This document shows positions 1 through 8,922 of a DNA stretch of 64,000 nt, piece by piece. Origin of the DNA: a virus; the IMG/VR virus record IMGVR_UViG_3300009085_000022, positions 1 through 64,000 of that record; one strand, given 5' to 3'. The notes beneath the pieces are model-generated. The model was not told the origin of the DNA. It saw only the letters and a program-made list of their open reading frames with translations, and searched no databases. Within the stretch, counting starts at the first letter, position 1; the number at the start of each line of letters is the position of its first letter. The position numbers and the translations under genes were made by a program.

Positions 1-1
1 A

Positions 2-2164
2 ATAGAAGAATTAACTGGAACACAAGCTACTTCATTATTAGATGTTTTTGCTACTACTTCTACAACAAAAGGGCTGGTTCCAGGATCTAATTCTGCAGGT
101 ACAAGTTACTTTTTAAGAGCGGATGGTACTTGGGCTTTACCGGCAGCAGGAGCTGGGACGGATCATTCCAGTTTAATTAATTTAGATTATGCTTCTGCAG
201 GCCATACAGGATTTGAACCTACTATATCTGCAGGAACAACTTCACAATATTATAGAGGAGATAAAACCTGGGTACAGCCTAATCATAACAGTTTAGCCGG
301 ACTACAAGGAGGAATAGTTGGAGAATACTATCATATAACAGCTGCTAAAGTTACTCCGGTTAATAATATCACAACTACAAGCGCAGACAGTGTTCCCACT
401 GGATTAGCTTATAGTTCTACTGGAATAATTACTGGAACAGATGGTACACAATCAGCTTATATTATTCTTACATGGGATGCTATAGCAACATCTACATTTA
501 GTCATTATCAGGTTAGATATAATAAAGATCTTACAACTAATTATACTTATTTAAATGCATCTACTAATACCATTACTATTAATGGTTTATCTGGAGGAGT
601 AGCTTATGATTTTGCTGTAGAAAGTGTTAATAGATATGGTACTCATTCTGGATTCTCTGCTGATCTGACTGTTACTGTTGCATCTGATACAGGTGCGCCA
701 GATACGGTTACAGGAGTAACTGCTGTTGCGGGTATCCAATATGTTATAGTTGAATGGACTCATGTTGCAAATTCTGATAGAGCTTCTTATAATATATATA
801 GGAATATCGCTGATACAACAGTAGGAGCTACGGTAGTTGGTTCTAGTAATACAGATTATTTTATTGATGGCGGAAGAACTGGTGGTACAGCTTTATTCTA
901 TTGGGTTAAGGCTGTAGATACTTCTGGAAATGAAAGTGCCGCTTTCTCTAATCCTTCAGTTACTGCAACACCTAGAAATGTAGAAAATACTGATGTAACT
1001 GAAATTGCTGCGGATAAAATTCTGATAAACGGTATTGTATATCTTTCTAATTGGAGACACGCCAGTGATATTACTAAGATAGATGGCGGAACAATATACA
1101 CTAATTCTATTCATGTTGATGCAATTAATGCTTCTACATTAGCAGCAATTGTAGCAGATTTAGGATCTGTAACTGCTGGTAATATTGTTATTACTACAGG
1201 AACGGATCTTATCTGGCTCAACCACGCTAATGATGGTTCTTTAAATATTGGTGGGAATGTTAAAGCATCTGCTCCATTCAGAGTAACAGCTGCCGGAGCT
1301 CTTACAGCTACAAGTGCTACTATAAGTGGATCTATCTCAGCAACATCTGGAACTATAGGAGGCTGGACAGTAGGGGCTACTTATCTATATTTAGACGGCG
1401 CTACAGATGCTGATTCCTCTGGTATGGTTGCTGCAGATTATCCTTTTTATGCTGGTAAAAAATATGCTGATAGAGCTACTGCTCCTTTTAGAGTTACTCC
1501 AGCCGGAGTACTAACTGCATCAGGAGCCACTGTTTCTGGAGCTATTACATCTACTTCTGGAACAATAGGCGGATGGACTATAGCATCAGATGCTATTTAT
1601 CATGGAACAAAAACTACTTCTGGATATACTCCTGCTGCAACTGATGTCACATTATCTTCTGGTGGCAGCTTACATACTCGAAATTTTTATGTAAATGCGG
1701 ATGGTACTGTTGGTATAAGAGGCACATTGTACCCACATTTATTTAATAAAGTAGCTAGTGCTGTTCTAAGAAACGGCCTTGATACTACAGAGTATACATC
1801 ACAAAATACACATCCAAATTATCAACAAAGAGCAGTATATACATTTACTAATGGTTTCATCGGAGAGATAAGATTTGGATTTGAATTAAGACAAGAGGAT
1901 GCTGGGGGTGGTGGAACGGGTAAAGCAAGAGTTTATAGAACTCCTTTAGGCGGGGCATCTGCTGCAATAGGTGTTGAGATAAATGCTACAACTGGAGTTT
2001 CTTATCTTGCTAAGACTGATGATATTACACAAAACTTTAATCCAGGTGATACTATAGAATTATGGTTGTATTCTCCTAATGGAGATATAACAGTATATGC
2101 TACAAATATTGGATTATATTATAGTGATGGTGATTCTGGTGAAGTAGTAACCTCAGGTTTTTAA
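2..2164 (+). CDS. Tail fibre protein, 5' end missing (partial)
   Basis: The frame is open from the left edge of the window to the stop at 2164, so at least 720 residues are seen and the true start lies outside. The N-terminal part has short phage-fibre style repeats (GDKTW, LDYASAGHTG). Two fibronectin type III-like domains follow (about residues 130-225 and 235-325), each with the usual WD/W and Y-x-V-x-A pattern. Near residues 425-530 comes a tandem pair of units starting FRVT-x-AG and ending SGTIGGWT. The C-terminal part is a beta-rich tip. The role is probably host recognition or a structural fibre of the virion. The fibre assignment rests on repeat style and context, not on a recognised named family. 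Confidence 0.8.
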   Translation: MEELTGTQATSLLDVFATTSTTKGLVPGSNSAGTSYFLRADGTWALPAAGAGTDHSSLINLDYASAGHTGFEPTISAGTTSQYYRGDKTWVQPNHNSLAGLQGGIVGEYYHITAAKVTPVNNITTTSADSVPTGLAYSSTGIITGTDGTQSAYIILTWDAIATSTFSHYQVRYNKDLTTNYTYLNASTNTITINGLSGGVAYDFAVESVNRYGTHSGFSADLTVTVASDTGAPDTVTGVTAVAGIQYVIVEWTHVANSDRASYNIYRNIADTTVGATVVGSSNTDYFIDGGRTGGTALFYWVKAVDTSGNESAAFSNPSVTATPRNVENTDVTEIAADKILINGIVYLSNWRHASDITKIDGGTIYTNSIHVDAINASTLAAIVADLGSVTAGNIVITTGTDLIWLNHANDGSLNIGGNVKASAPFRVTAAGALTATSATISGSISATSGTIGGWTVGATYLYLDGATDADSSGMVAADYPFYAGKKYADRATAPFRVTPAGVLTASGATVSGAITSTSGTIGGWTIASDAIYHGTKTTSGYTPAATDVTLSSGGSLHTRNFYVNADGTVGIRGTLYPHLFNKVASAVLRNGLDTTEYTSQNTHPNYQQRAVYTFTNGFIGEIRFGFELRQEDAGGGGTGKARVYRTPLGGASAAIGVEINATTGVSYLAKTDDITQNFNPGDTIELWLYSPNGDITVYATNIGLYYSDGDSGEVVTSGF
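1277..1584 (+). repeat. Tandem protein-level repeat in the tail fibre
   Basis: Two units of about 32 residues (1277-1371 and 1487-1584) share FRVT-x-AG-x-LTA, an alternating A-T-x-SG stretch and SGTIGGWT. They are separated by about 38 residues. This pattern is common in phage fibre shafts and fits stacked trimer-forming segments. Confidence 0.7.
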
Positions 2165-2177
2165 AAACTATTAGATA

Positions 2178-2198
2178 ATCTACTAATTATTAGTAGAT
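2178..2198 (+). terminator. Palindromic hairpin after the tail fibre gene
   Basis: ATCTACTAAT, a single T, and ATTAGTAGAT form a perfect 10-bp inverted repeat 14 nt after the fibre stop. It is followed by an A/T-rich stretch and then a promoter. The stem is AT-rich and the U-run is poor, so it is a weak terminator or an mRNA 3'-end stabiliser rather than a strong terminator. Confidence 0.35.
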
Positions 2199-2215
2199 AA
2201 AATTTATTGTAAAAT

Positions 2216-2246
2216 TTTGTTTTGTTAAATAATTTATATACTTTTG
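2216..2246 (+). promoter_or_regulatory. Bacteroidetes-type promoter before the 108-residue gene
   Basis: A TTTG (2216-2219), a 19-nt spacer and TACTTTTG (2239-2246) match the Bacteroidetes primary sigma factor consensus TTTG / TAnnTTTG. Transcription would start near 2253, only about 14 nt before the ATG at 2267. The same geometry recurs at 16693-16723. Confidence 0.7.
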
Positions 2247-2266
2247 TAAAATTAAAATTCCATATA

Positions 2267-2593
2267 ATGGCAAATACTTTAGATACCCTTATTAATCTAA
2301 CCAATTTACTACTTAAGAAAGTAGCTGGAAATGCAGGTTGTGATTATTTTGCTGATGCGAATGCTCATGTTGCAAGAAGAGGAAAGATATCTTCTTTAAT
2401 TATTTTAGAAGATAATAGTCAAATTGGGTCTATAACAGAAAGTGCAGGAGGAGTAGAGACTACGTTTGCTACTACAACTAAAACTTATTTAAATGTAGCA
2501 TTTCCTTCAAATACATTAGTTATATTTGATAACCCGTTATCTTCTATTACTTTAGCTGCTGGAAAAGCAATGGTTTATTATATTGATTTATAA
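2267..2593 (+). CDS. Small virion-associated protein, unknown
   Basis: 108 residues. I chose the ATG at 2267 over an upstream in-frame TTG (2222) because the promoter's predicted start lies between them. The product has a helical N-terminus (TLDTLINLTNLLLKK) and a beta-rich remainder ending MVYYIDL. It sits between two host-recognition genes with its own promoter, which suggests a small decoration or fibre-associated protein. I do not recognise the family. Confidence 0.6.
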   Translation: MANTLDTLINLTNLLLKKVAGNAGCDYFADANAHVARRGKISSLIILEDNSQIGSITESAGGVETTFATTTKTYLNVAFPSNTLVIFDNPLSSITLAAGKAMVYYIDL

Positions 2594-2611
2594 TAACTAA
2601 AATTTAATATT

Positions 2612-2815
2612 ATGTTACTAAGCCCATTAAAAATATTAAGTCCTATTGGGCTATCTGTTTCTTCTAACCCTACTTATGCTATTTTAACCGATGGTGATTG
2701 TACTTGGCGTATCGGGGCTAGAGATGGAGAGATGGTATGGGATCATACGTTAACATCTACAGGTTTTTCAGGAACAGAAGATATAGATTGGTATAACGCT
2801 CAATCAGAAAGCTAA
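2612..2815 (+). CDS. Short protein with one copy of the RIG-R/GF-EDxDW repeat
   Basis: 67 residues. Residues about 26-60 form one unit of a repeat also found twice at the N-terminus of the next protein (RIG-x-R ... TGF-x-GTED-x-DW). The stop overlaps the next start in a TAATG junction, so translation is probably coupled. It looks like a split-off N-terminal module of the neighbouring adhesin. Function unknown; a part in host recognition is inferred from the shared repeat. Confidence 0.65.
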   Translation: MLLSPLKILSPIGLSVSSNPTYAILTDGDCTWRIGARDGEMVWDHTLTSTGFSGTEDIDWYNAQSES

Positions 2816-3111
2816 TGGCACAATATATTTATAAAAGTAACGATCAGTATAGATATCTCCTCGATCAATCGACAGGATTCAGATTTCGTATAGGTGTAAG
2901 AAATCATTTTATTGTCAGAGATAAGGAACTTTATGAAAATGGATTTGATGATGCCGAGGACACTGGATGGGAGTATATCGGGGGTTACGGTGATCCTGGT
3001 GATGAGATTGTCACAGGTGGACGTTATCGCTTCGGTGTGAGGGATTGCGACTGGCACGATGATATTGAGTTGACGGCAACTGGATTTGATGGTACAGAAG
3101 ATACTGATTGG
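2687..3111 (+). repeat. Three copies of a 35-residue repeat across two genes
   Basis: Units at about 2687-2791, 2863-2970 and 3013-3111 share R-[IF]-G-x-R, a 12-14 residue spacer, and [TN]GF-x-[GD]-[TA]-ED-x-[DG]-W. One lies in the 67-residue protein and two in the 451-residue protein. At DNA level they are diverged, so they are not recent duplicates. Confidence 0.75.
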
Positions 3112-4170
3112 AAATGCGTGGGGTCGATTAATTATAATTGGACGATTTCTAAACCGTCTAATTTAGTAGCTGTTGTTTATTCAGATACACGTATAGACAT
3201 TACATGGGATGATGGTTCTGCTGGAACTGATGGGTTAAAAATCTATGTTAATGATGTTTATAATCAAACAGTAGCCTTTGGTGTTGAAGCAGCAAGTATA
3301 ACTGGGTTAACAGCAAACACAGCTTACACAATTGACTTGATGGCTTTCAAGGGAGGAACTAACGGCCCAGAAATAACAACCAGTGCAACAACATTTCATA
3401 GTGAAATAGGCACTTTTATTACAGGGCTTGTTACTCCTTTAAGTAGTGCTCAAAAGATAGATTTAAATAATCTTGTGTCTTATTGGAAAACCGGATGGGG
3501 TGTTAGTTCTTTAAGCGAAGTAATGGATGGTTTGTTTATTGATGCTGGAGCAACAGAGGAAAGTTCTGTTAAAAACATTGTAAGCAATAATTATCACGGT
3601 GTATTAGTTAATGCTCCTGCCTTTACACAGTATGAAGGATTTACTGGGAATACTTCAACCAGGTATATTCGGCATAATTATAATCCCACAAATAATGGGG
3701 TGCGGTTTACAAGAAATAATGCTTCGCTATTTGCTTTATATCGGACAGATCATGGGACAAATGCTGGTAAGAGTTTTGGTGCAGATAATACAGTAGCTGA
3801 CACAAGAGTATATACACATCGTTTGGCTAATTCAATATCTATCAAGCTAAACGATATAAATCAGTTTGTTGTTGCTACGGTAGATGATACAGCAAAAGGG
3901 TTGAATGGAGCAACACGATATGCAAGTAACTCAAGAAAAGGATTTAGAGATAAAACACTCAGTGCAAATTCTACAACAGCGAGCACTGGTCTTATTAATC
4001 TTGAATTATATTTTCTTGCTGCTAATGTGGAAGGAGCTGCTACTGGATTTTCTGAGGTTCAACAAGCTCTACATGGGTTTGGTGCTTCATTAGATCAAAC
4101 ACAACTTGATGTTTTATATGACGGTTTTGCAGCTTATATGACCGCAAAAGGGAAAACAGTAATAACTTAA
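2815..4170 (+). CDS. Adhesin with repeat, FnIII-like and lectin-like parts
   Basis: 451 residues. Residues 15-100 hold two copies of the RIG-x-R/GF-x-ED-x-x-W repeat. Residues about 112-195 form a fibronectin III-like domain (SKPSNLVAVVYSDTRIDITW ... TGLTANTAYTIDLMAF). The rest looks like a concanavalin-like or phage appendage head and ends in helical residues (LDQTQLDVLYDGFAAYMTAKG). The start overlaps the upstream stop (TAATG). The base composition and words of the C-terminal part resemble Bacteroidetes genes. Probable receptor-binding protein; no enzymatic motif seen. Confidence 0.65.
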   Translation: MAQYIYKSNDQYRYLLDQSTGFRFRIGVRNHFIVRDKELYENGFDDAEDTGWEYIGGYGDPGDEIVTGGRYRFGVRDCDWHDDIELTATGFDGTEDTDWKCVGSINYNWTISKPSNLVAVVYSDTRIDITWDDGSAGTDGLKIYVNDVYNQTVAFGVEAASITGLTANTAYTIDLMAFKGGTNGPEITTSATTFHSEIGTFITGLVTPLSSAQKIDLNNLVSYWKTGWGVSSLSEVMDGLFIDAGATEESSVKNIVSNNYHGVLVNAPAFTQYEGFTGNTSTRYIRHNYNPTNNGVRFTRNNASLFALYRTDHGTNAGKSFGADNTVADTRVYTHRLANSISIKLNDINQFVVATVDDTAKGLNGATRYASNSRKGFRDKTLSANSTTASTGLINLELYFLAANVEGAATGFSEVQQALHGFGASLDQTQLDVLYDGFAAYMTAKGKTVIT

Positions 4171-4172
4171 TT

Positions 4173-4526
4173 ATGGATAGAGTAATAACGATAACCAAAG
4201 AACAGGCTGAAAGGATAAGGGGAACCTATGGCAAATATTCAGCTATTGACCCGATAGAGATTCCTGGTGGATTATATATTATATCTGAAGATGTAATTAA
4301 CCATCCTGAGTTTAAGGAAATAGAAGAACTGCTTGTTGATTATGAAAAAACATCCCCTAAAATTGAAATAAATGAAATTAAAGAAGGTGATACAGTTGTG
4401 AAGGATAATATTTATGTCAGCGAAGTAGGATTTGTTAAAGCAGTAAAAACCGATGTAGTCACGTCATTAACTGACAAATCATTGTTGGTTACAAAGACAG
4501 ATAAAGAAATATTAAAAGTAAAATAA
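4173..4526 (+). CDS. Small protein of the adhesin cluster, unknown
   Basis: 117 residues. It starts 3 nt after the previous stop, and its stop overlaps the next ATG by one base (TAATG). It is rich in charged residues and has no membrane segment or signal peptide. The C-terminal half alternates beta-strand-like V/T/K patterns. Position between two adhesin-type genes suggests a chaperone or accessory to fibre assembly, but nothing in the sequence proves this. Confidence 0.55.
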   Translation: MDRVITITKEQAERIRGTYGKYSAIDPIEIPGGLYIISEDVINHPEFKEIEELLVDYEKTSPKIEINEIKEGDTVVKDNIYVSEVGFVKAVKTDVVTSLTDKSLLVTKTDKEILKVK

Positions 4527-5161
4527 TGAAAAAACTAATAACAATCTTATTTTTCGCAGCCCTCTCAATAGGGGCTATGGCTCAGTTCAGAGCAAGGACT
4601 GGTATCTCAGCTGGGGATCACAAAGTGTCGGGTACGAATATCGAAGTCGTTGATAGCCTGACAAAGACCGATGACGGGGAATATGCTATCTACATGGATG
4701 GCGATACTATCCCGCCATATACTCCGTTTGCAAACCGGATTCCTGGTGGTACGCTCTATCCTGAGCTGGCAGACACTACCTACTCTACTTGCTATGGGGG
4801 AGGCACAGGACAACCGGCAGATAGTACCTTATTCGCAGAGGAAGCTACTGCTTTCGGAGTGTGGACGGTAAAGGTAGATACAGCCTATATTGTCAACATT
4901 GATAATCAGCGATTCTCGGCCGGTGATAGTGCAAAATTTAATGTGTACATAGGCAATTCAATGACAATGGTTGCAACAGACTCATTATTTACAGCACCTC
5001 AGGGAGTGGGGGATAACAGAGTGGTATTTACTCCTAACAAGACCCGAAAGATACCCAAAGGCAAGGATGTATGGGTGGGCCTAATGGGTGATCAGATTAC
5101 GGGGATGCGTCCTAATCTTTGGTATTTGCAACTGAATTGGTACATTATAAAAGCTGACTAA
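4526..5161 (+). CDS. Beta-rich protein with Sec signal peptide
   Basis: 211 residues. The N-terminus (MKK, a hydrophobic core LITILFFAALSIG, then AMAQ) is a textbook signal peptidase I signal with cleavage after AMA. The mature part is beta-rich without recognised catalytic residues. By eye the first two thirds is clearly G+C-richer than neighbouring phage genes, which suggests recent acquisition from a Bacteroidetes chromosome or prophage. It is overlapped by one base at both ends, so it belongs to the same transcript as the adhesins. Confidence 0.65.
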   Translation: MKKLITILFFAALSIGAMAQFRARTGISAGDHKVSGTNIEVVDSLTKTDDGEYAIYMDGDTIPPYTPFANRIPGGTLYPELADTTYSTCYGGGTGQPADSTLFAEEATAFGVWTVKVDTAYIVNIDNQRFSAGDSAKFNVYIGNSMTMVATDSLFTAPQGVGDNRVVFTPNKTRKIPKGKDVWVGLMGDQITGMRPNLWYLQLNWYIIKAD

Positions 5162-5901
5162 TGAAGAAGCTACTATTAATACTTTCAGTATTTCTGCTCT
5201 TTGCACAGGCTCAGGGGCAGAGTGTCATCCGGGCGCAGAGTAATGCGAGGGCTATTGCTACAAGCGGTGGTGCTTCGACTCTTTTAACTGGGCTTGTTGC
5301 ATATTGGACAATGGATGAGGCGTCTGGCAATATGACATCAGAAGTCGGTGATACGTATGGAACCACAACAGATATAACATATGGTATAGCTGGTAAATTA
5401 GGGGATTGTTATCAATTTAATAATTCATCATCGCTTGTTTCTGTTGTTGATGTGGGGAGTGTTTTACAACTAAATACTCTTACTATCTCTTTTTGGATGA
5501 AAGAGGATGGGAATAATGATCGTCTTTTGGAATATTACGCAAGTTCTCAGGGGTGGACTATCGGGACATCGTCATCTGGTTATTTATCTTGGTTTATAAG
5601 AGCCGCAACAGCTAACGAAAATCTTGATGATGTAGATATAACAGACGATGCTTGGCATCATGTTGTTTGCACTTATGATGGTGCACACATGATATTATAT
5701 ATAGATGGGGAGGAAGAGGTATCTGAGGAAAGAACTGGTGGAATAACTTATGTAGGAGCAGCATTTACAATAGGGACAAACGCAGGGGCCAATGACTATG
5801 GTGGACTAATGGATGAAGTATGTATATATAATAGGGCATTAGGACAATCAGGTGTCGATTCATTATGGAACGCAGGAAATGGTTTGGCTTATCCTTTTTA
5901 A
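5161..5901 (+). CDS. LamG/concanavalin-like protein with signal peptide
   Basis: 246 residues. Signal peptide at residues 1-20 (MKKLLLILSVFLLFAQAQGQ). Residues about 42-246 form a LamG-type jelly-roll: LVAYWTMDEASG at the start, FWMKEDG in the middle, DAWHHVVCTYDG and LYIDG, and finally LMDEVCIYNRAL. Such domains bind carbohydrates and are frequent in secreted Bacteroidetes proteins. In a phage host-recognition cluster the likely role is glycan binding. Start overlaps the previous stop (TAATG). Confidence 0.75.
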   Translation: MKKLLLILSVFLLFAQAQGQSVIRAQSNARAIATSGGASTLLTGLVAYWTMDEASGNMTSEVGDTYGTTTDITYGIAGKLGDCYQFNNSSSLVSVVDVGSVLQLNTLTISFWMKEDGNNDRLLEYYASSQGWTIGTSSSGYLSWFIRAATANENLDDVDITDDAWHHVVCTYDGAHMILYIDGEEEVSEERTGGITYVGAAFTIGTNAGANDYGGLMDEVCIYNRALGQSGVDSLWNAGNGLAYPF

Positions 5902-5902
5902 T

Positions 5903-8263
5903 ATGAAAAAACTATTATTTATATTATTTGTATTTATTTCGATTCCCGCTTGGGGGACGAAGTATTATGTTAAGAACGGAGGAAACGATGCATCAGCAGG
6001 GACTTCAGATGGCACAGCATGGGCAACGATAGCTAAGGTTAACTCAATTTCATTCTCTGCCGGTGATACAGTTGCTTTTAAATGCGGTGATTTATGGAGA
6101 GAGGAATTAATTATACCTTCATCTGGGAGTGGTACAACAATAGCCGACTCAACAACATTTATTACATTTACATCTTATGGAAGTGGAGCAAAACCGAAGA
6201 TATATGGTTCTGAGGTTATAACTACATGGACGGCACACGAAAGTCGTCCTAATGTATGGAGAGGAGATGTTTCTGTTAATGACCCTCATGATTTGGGTTC
6301 TTATGGTTCTTCTTATTATATACTAAGTGATGGATATACTGTTTATTGGAGGGCAATGAGACCGACAGATATGCCATTATTATCTGAACTTGCTGCGGAG
6401 GGGGCGTATGCGTGGATGTGGAGGAATGATTCTATTTACATCTATTGGGAAGGTGACCCTAATTCTGACTTTACGGGAATGGAAGTTGCGCAAAGAGATA
6501 GATGTATCTATTTGAACGATAAAGAATATATTACTATCGATGGCTTAGAGTGTAGATTTGGAGGAACAAGAAATATAGGAGAAAGAGGCGCACCACAAAA
6601 TGCTCTTGATGGTTTAATAATTAAAAACTGCAAGATTAGTTATTCTGGGACTAAGGGTTATATAGACGATGGAATGCACAACGGATATGGAATATCTGCT
6701 TATCATTCTCAAATGTTAATTAAAAATAATGAGGTTTTTGGGAATGGGAGAAGACAAATAAATCTTATCCTTCAAGATTATGGCGATATTACTTTCAGAG
6801 ACGTTATAGTGGAGAATAATACTTGTTACGAAGGTTATCATGCTTACGGCATTTCAACAGGAATGAGTGGAGGTAGTTATATGAAAAACATAGTGATTAG
6901 GAATAATTACATCTATGAAGACAGTACCCAAACATTAATTGAACCTGAAAGCGAAGGCTCAAATGCTATATCAATTTTGAATAACAATGTAGGCGATAAT
7001 TTCAGGGTTGATTCAGTGTTTATTTATAATAATGTCATTTTATGGAATACCAATCATGCAATACAACTATATAGAACTCAAAATGTTTACATAGTTAATA
7101 ATACAATTTATGCCACAAATGAAAATTTACCAGATTATAGGGGGCTGATTGATGGCAGTAATTGTGATTCAATTACAATTAAAAATAATATCATATACGG
7201 GACTAAAACAAGGAACCCAGGTGATGAATTTCAACCTGCTATATATTTTGCCACAGGGACAAGTACATTTAGAGAGATTGACTATAACTTATATTTTCAA
7301 TTAGATTCATTAAGTCAACCATTACTTAGATATTCTGCTATTACTGGTTTGGGGTTAATTGTATATCCTGATTGTTCGATCAGAACTAACGATTGGACAG
7401 CGTACATGAGTGGTGATTATAATGCAGATCGTCATTCTATTGGGCAAAAAGACCCTTTGTTTGTTAATAGATTCGGGCGGTTTGGTGGTGATTATAGATT
7501 ACAGGAGGGGTCTCCCGCAATAGGAGCAGGTGATCCTGTTTCTTTCGCTACAACAGACATCCGGGGGTATTTAAGAGATACAGAAAACCCAACTATGGGA
7601 GCTTATGAATTTGGTAGTTTATCAGTAGATTCTTCTGCAACTAATATTACATCATTTATTTTAACCGATCAAGAATCTTCAGCAATCATAAATACAACTA
7701 ATCACACGGTTGTGGTTCAAATAAGAAATAGTGCTGATATAACAGATCAATCGCCAACAATAGGACTTGACTATGGAGCAACTGTTGATCCTGCCAGTGG
7801 GGTGTCGCAGGACTTTACATCCCCGGTAGTTTATACTGTAACGGCATTAGATGGTGAGACGACTCAGGAATGGACAGTGACACTAACAGTTGAAAATCCT
7901 CCCGGAGTAGCCGAAGTAACAACTGATACTATCACTATTTACAACGTCCGCTATGCTACCGGAGCGGGGAATGTCACTTCCGATGGTGGAGGTACTATCA
8001 CTTCAAGGGGTGTGTGTTGGTCAACATCAGCAAACCCGACAATATCAGATAGTAAGTTTACCAGTGGAGGCACAACAGGTGTATTCTCAGGCAGGCTGTA
8101 CCCGCTAAAGGCAAACACTACCTATCATTACCGGGCTTTCGCTGTGAATGAATCTGGTACATCCTACGGGGCAGATCAGACTTTTACTACTCCGGTGCAG
8201 TCGGTTAATACAACAGGAGGTAAATATTTATATCATAACGGTAAATTAGTAATATCAAAGTAA
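5903..8263 (+). CDS. Right-handed beta-helix protein with signal peptide
   Basis: 786 residues from the ATG at 5903; an upstream in-frame ATG at 5852 would run into the previous gene and hide the signal peptide. Residues 1-20 (MKKLLFILFVFISIPAWG) form a signal peptide. Residues about 22-560 have the asparagine/isoleucine ladder of a right-handed parallel beta-helix (IKNNEV, IVNNTIY, IKNNIIYG), as in polysaccharide lyases and phage tailspikes. Next come a cadherin-like/DUF5018-type domain (about 575-665) and a Bacteroidetes FnIII-like unit (SRGVCWSTSANPTIS ... YHYRAFAVN, about 670-760). The C-terminal end is GKYLYHNGKLVISK. Likely a capsule-binding or capsule-degrading protein; the catalytic residues cannot be placed by eye. 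Confidence 0.75.
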   Translation: MKKLLFILFVFISIPAWGTKYYVKNGGNDASAGTSDGTAWATIAKVNSISFSAGDTVAFKCGDLWREELIIPSSGSGTTIADSTTFITFTSYGSGAKPKIYGSEVITTWTAHESRPNVWRGDVSVNDPHDLGSYGSSYYILSDGYTVYWRAMRPTDMPLLSELAAEGAYAWMWRNDSIYIYWEGDPNSDFTGMEVAQRDRCIYLNDKEYITIDGLECRFGGTRNIGERGAPQNALDGLIIKNCKISYSGTKGYIDDGMHNGYGISAYHSQMLIKNNEVFGNGRRQINLILQDYGDITFRDVIVENNTCYEGYHAYGISTGMSGGSYMKNIVIRNNYIYEDSTQTLIEPESEGSNAISILNNNVGDNFRVDSVFIYNNVILWNTNHAIQLYRTQNVYIVNNTIYATNENLPDYRGLIDGSNCDSITIKNNIIYGTKTRNPGDEFQPAIYFATGTSTFREIDYNLYFQLDSLSQPLLRYSAITGLGLIVYPDCSIRTNDWTAYMSGDYNADRHSIGQKDPLFVNRFGRFGGDYRLQEGSPAIGAGDPVSFATTDIRGYLRDTENPTMGAYEFGSLSVDSSATNITSFILTDQESSAIINTTNHTVVVQIRNSADITDQSPTIGLDYGATVDPASGVSQDFTSPVVYTVTALDGETTQEWTVTLTVENPPGVAEVTTDTITIYNVRYATGAGNVTSDGGGTITSRGVCWSTSANPTISDSKFTSGGTTGVFSGRLYPLKANTTYHYRAFAVNESGTSYGADQTFTTPVQSVNTTGGKYLYHNGKLVISK

Positions 8264-8264
8264 G

Positions 8265-8498
8265 ATGAAAGGAAAATCAATTTTTCAGTACGTATTGGGA
8301 GCCTTAATAGTATTAGGATTCTTTGTACTTATGGTTGTGTTGGTTTACACATCAGTACCCGACCAGAATAAAGACCTGTTAAACCTTGTAGTAGGTGCGT
8401 TGATTGGTTCATTCGCTACCGTTGTAGGATATTTCTACGGGTCGAGCCTCGGATCGTCAGATAAGAATGAATTGTTAAAACAGAAAAATGGAAGTTAA
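8265..8498 (+). CDS. Holin-like small membrane protein
   Basis: 77 residues with two transmembrane segments (about residues 8-30 and 38-58) and a charged C-terminal tail, with VGYFYGSSLGSS just before the tail. This resembles small putative holins of Bacteroidetes phages. It starts one base after the beta-helix gene stop and is followed within 3 bases by another membrane protein. The role, making holes in the inner membrane at lysis, is inferred from topology and position. Confidence 0.55.
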   Translation: MKGKSIFQYVLGALIVLGFFVLMVVLVYTSVPDQNKDLLNLVVGALIGSFATVVGYFYGSSLGSSDKNELLKQKNGS

Positions 8499-8501
8499 TA
8501 A

Positions 8502-8903
8502 ATGCTTAATAGATTAGTATATATAGCCAAATGCGTGGGTGCAATAATTGGAGGATTAACTGCTATTGCAGGTATTGTGTCTTTTATATATGTCAAAGGA
8601 ATGAAAGCACAGAGTCTTCAATCTAATAATATTGCGATAGAGAAAAAGGTTGATATGTTAATAAGAATGGATTCTTCAAAAAGTATTAAAATAGATCAGT
8701 TATTAGTTAATCAGGAAAAATTTAGAGAAAGCCAAAAAGATTTTGAGATAAAGGTTGATAACTTAAATAAGAGTTACATTAATCACCTTAAGTCAGATAA
8801 GAAAGTTGATGAATTGATAGACTACCTTGAAGGGATAAAAAAAAACGGAGATTTAAATTTATATCCGATAGTCTGGCAGCCGACACAGCAGAATTTAAAA
8901 TAA
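8502..8903 (+). CDS. Membrane-anchored coiled-coil protein
   Basis: 133 residues. One N-terminal transmembrane segment (about 8-30, with AIIGGLTAIAGIVSF) is followed by a long lysine/isoleucine-rich coiled coil (about 40-115) and a short C-terminal tail ending in WQPTQQNLK. It lies inside the small-membrane-protein run. It could be a lysis accessory or an anti-holin, but family membership is not recognised. Confidence 0.5.
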   Translation: MLNRLVYIAKCVGAIIGGLTAIAGIVSFIYVKGMKAQSLQSNNIAIEKKVDMLIRMDSSKSIKIDQLLVNQEKFRESQKDFEIKVDNLNKSYINHLKSDKKVDELIDYLEGIKKNGDLNLYPIVWQPTQQNLK

Positions 8904-8922
8904 TTATAAGAAAGATAAAGTA

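Noticed and set aside
1277-3111. CRISPR array or diversity-generating retroelement suggested by repeats near adhesin genes
   Set aside because: The repeats are protein-level, diverged and lie within open frames; no spacers, no reverse transcriptase and no template repeat are present.
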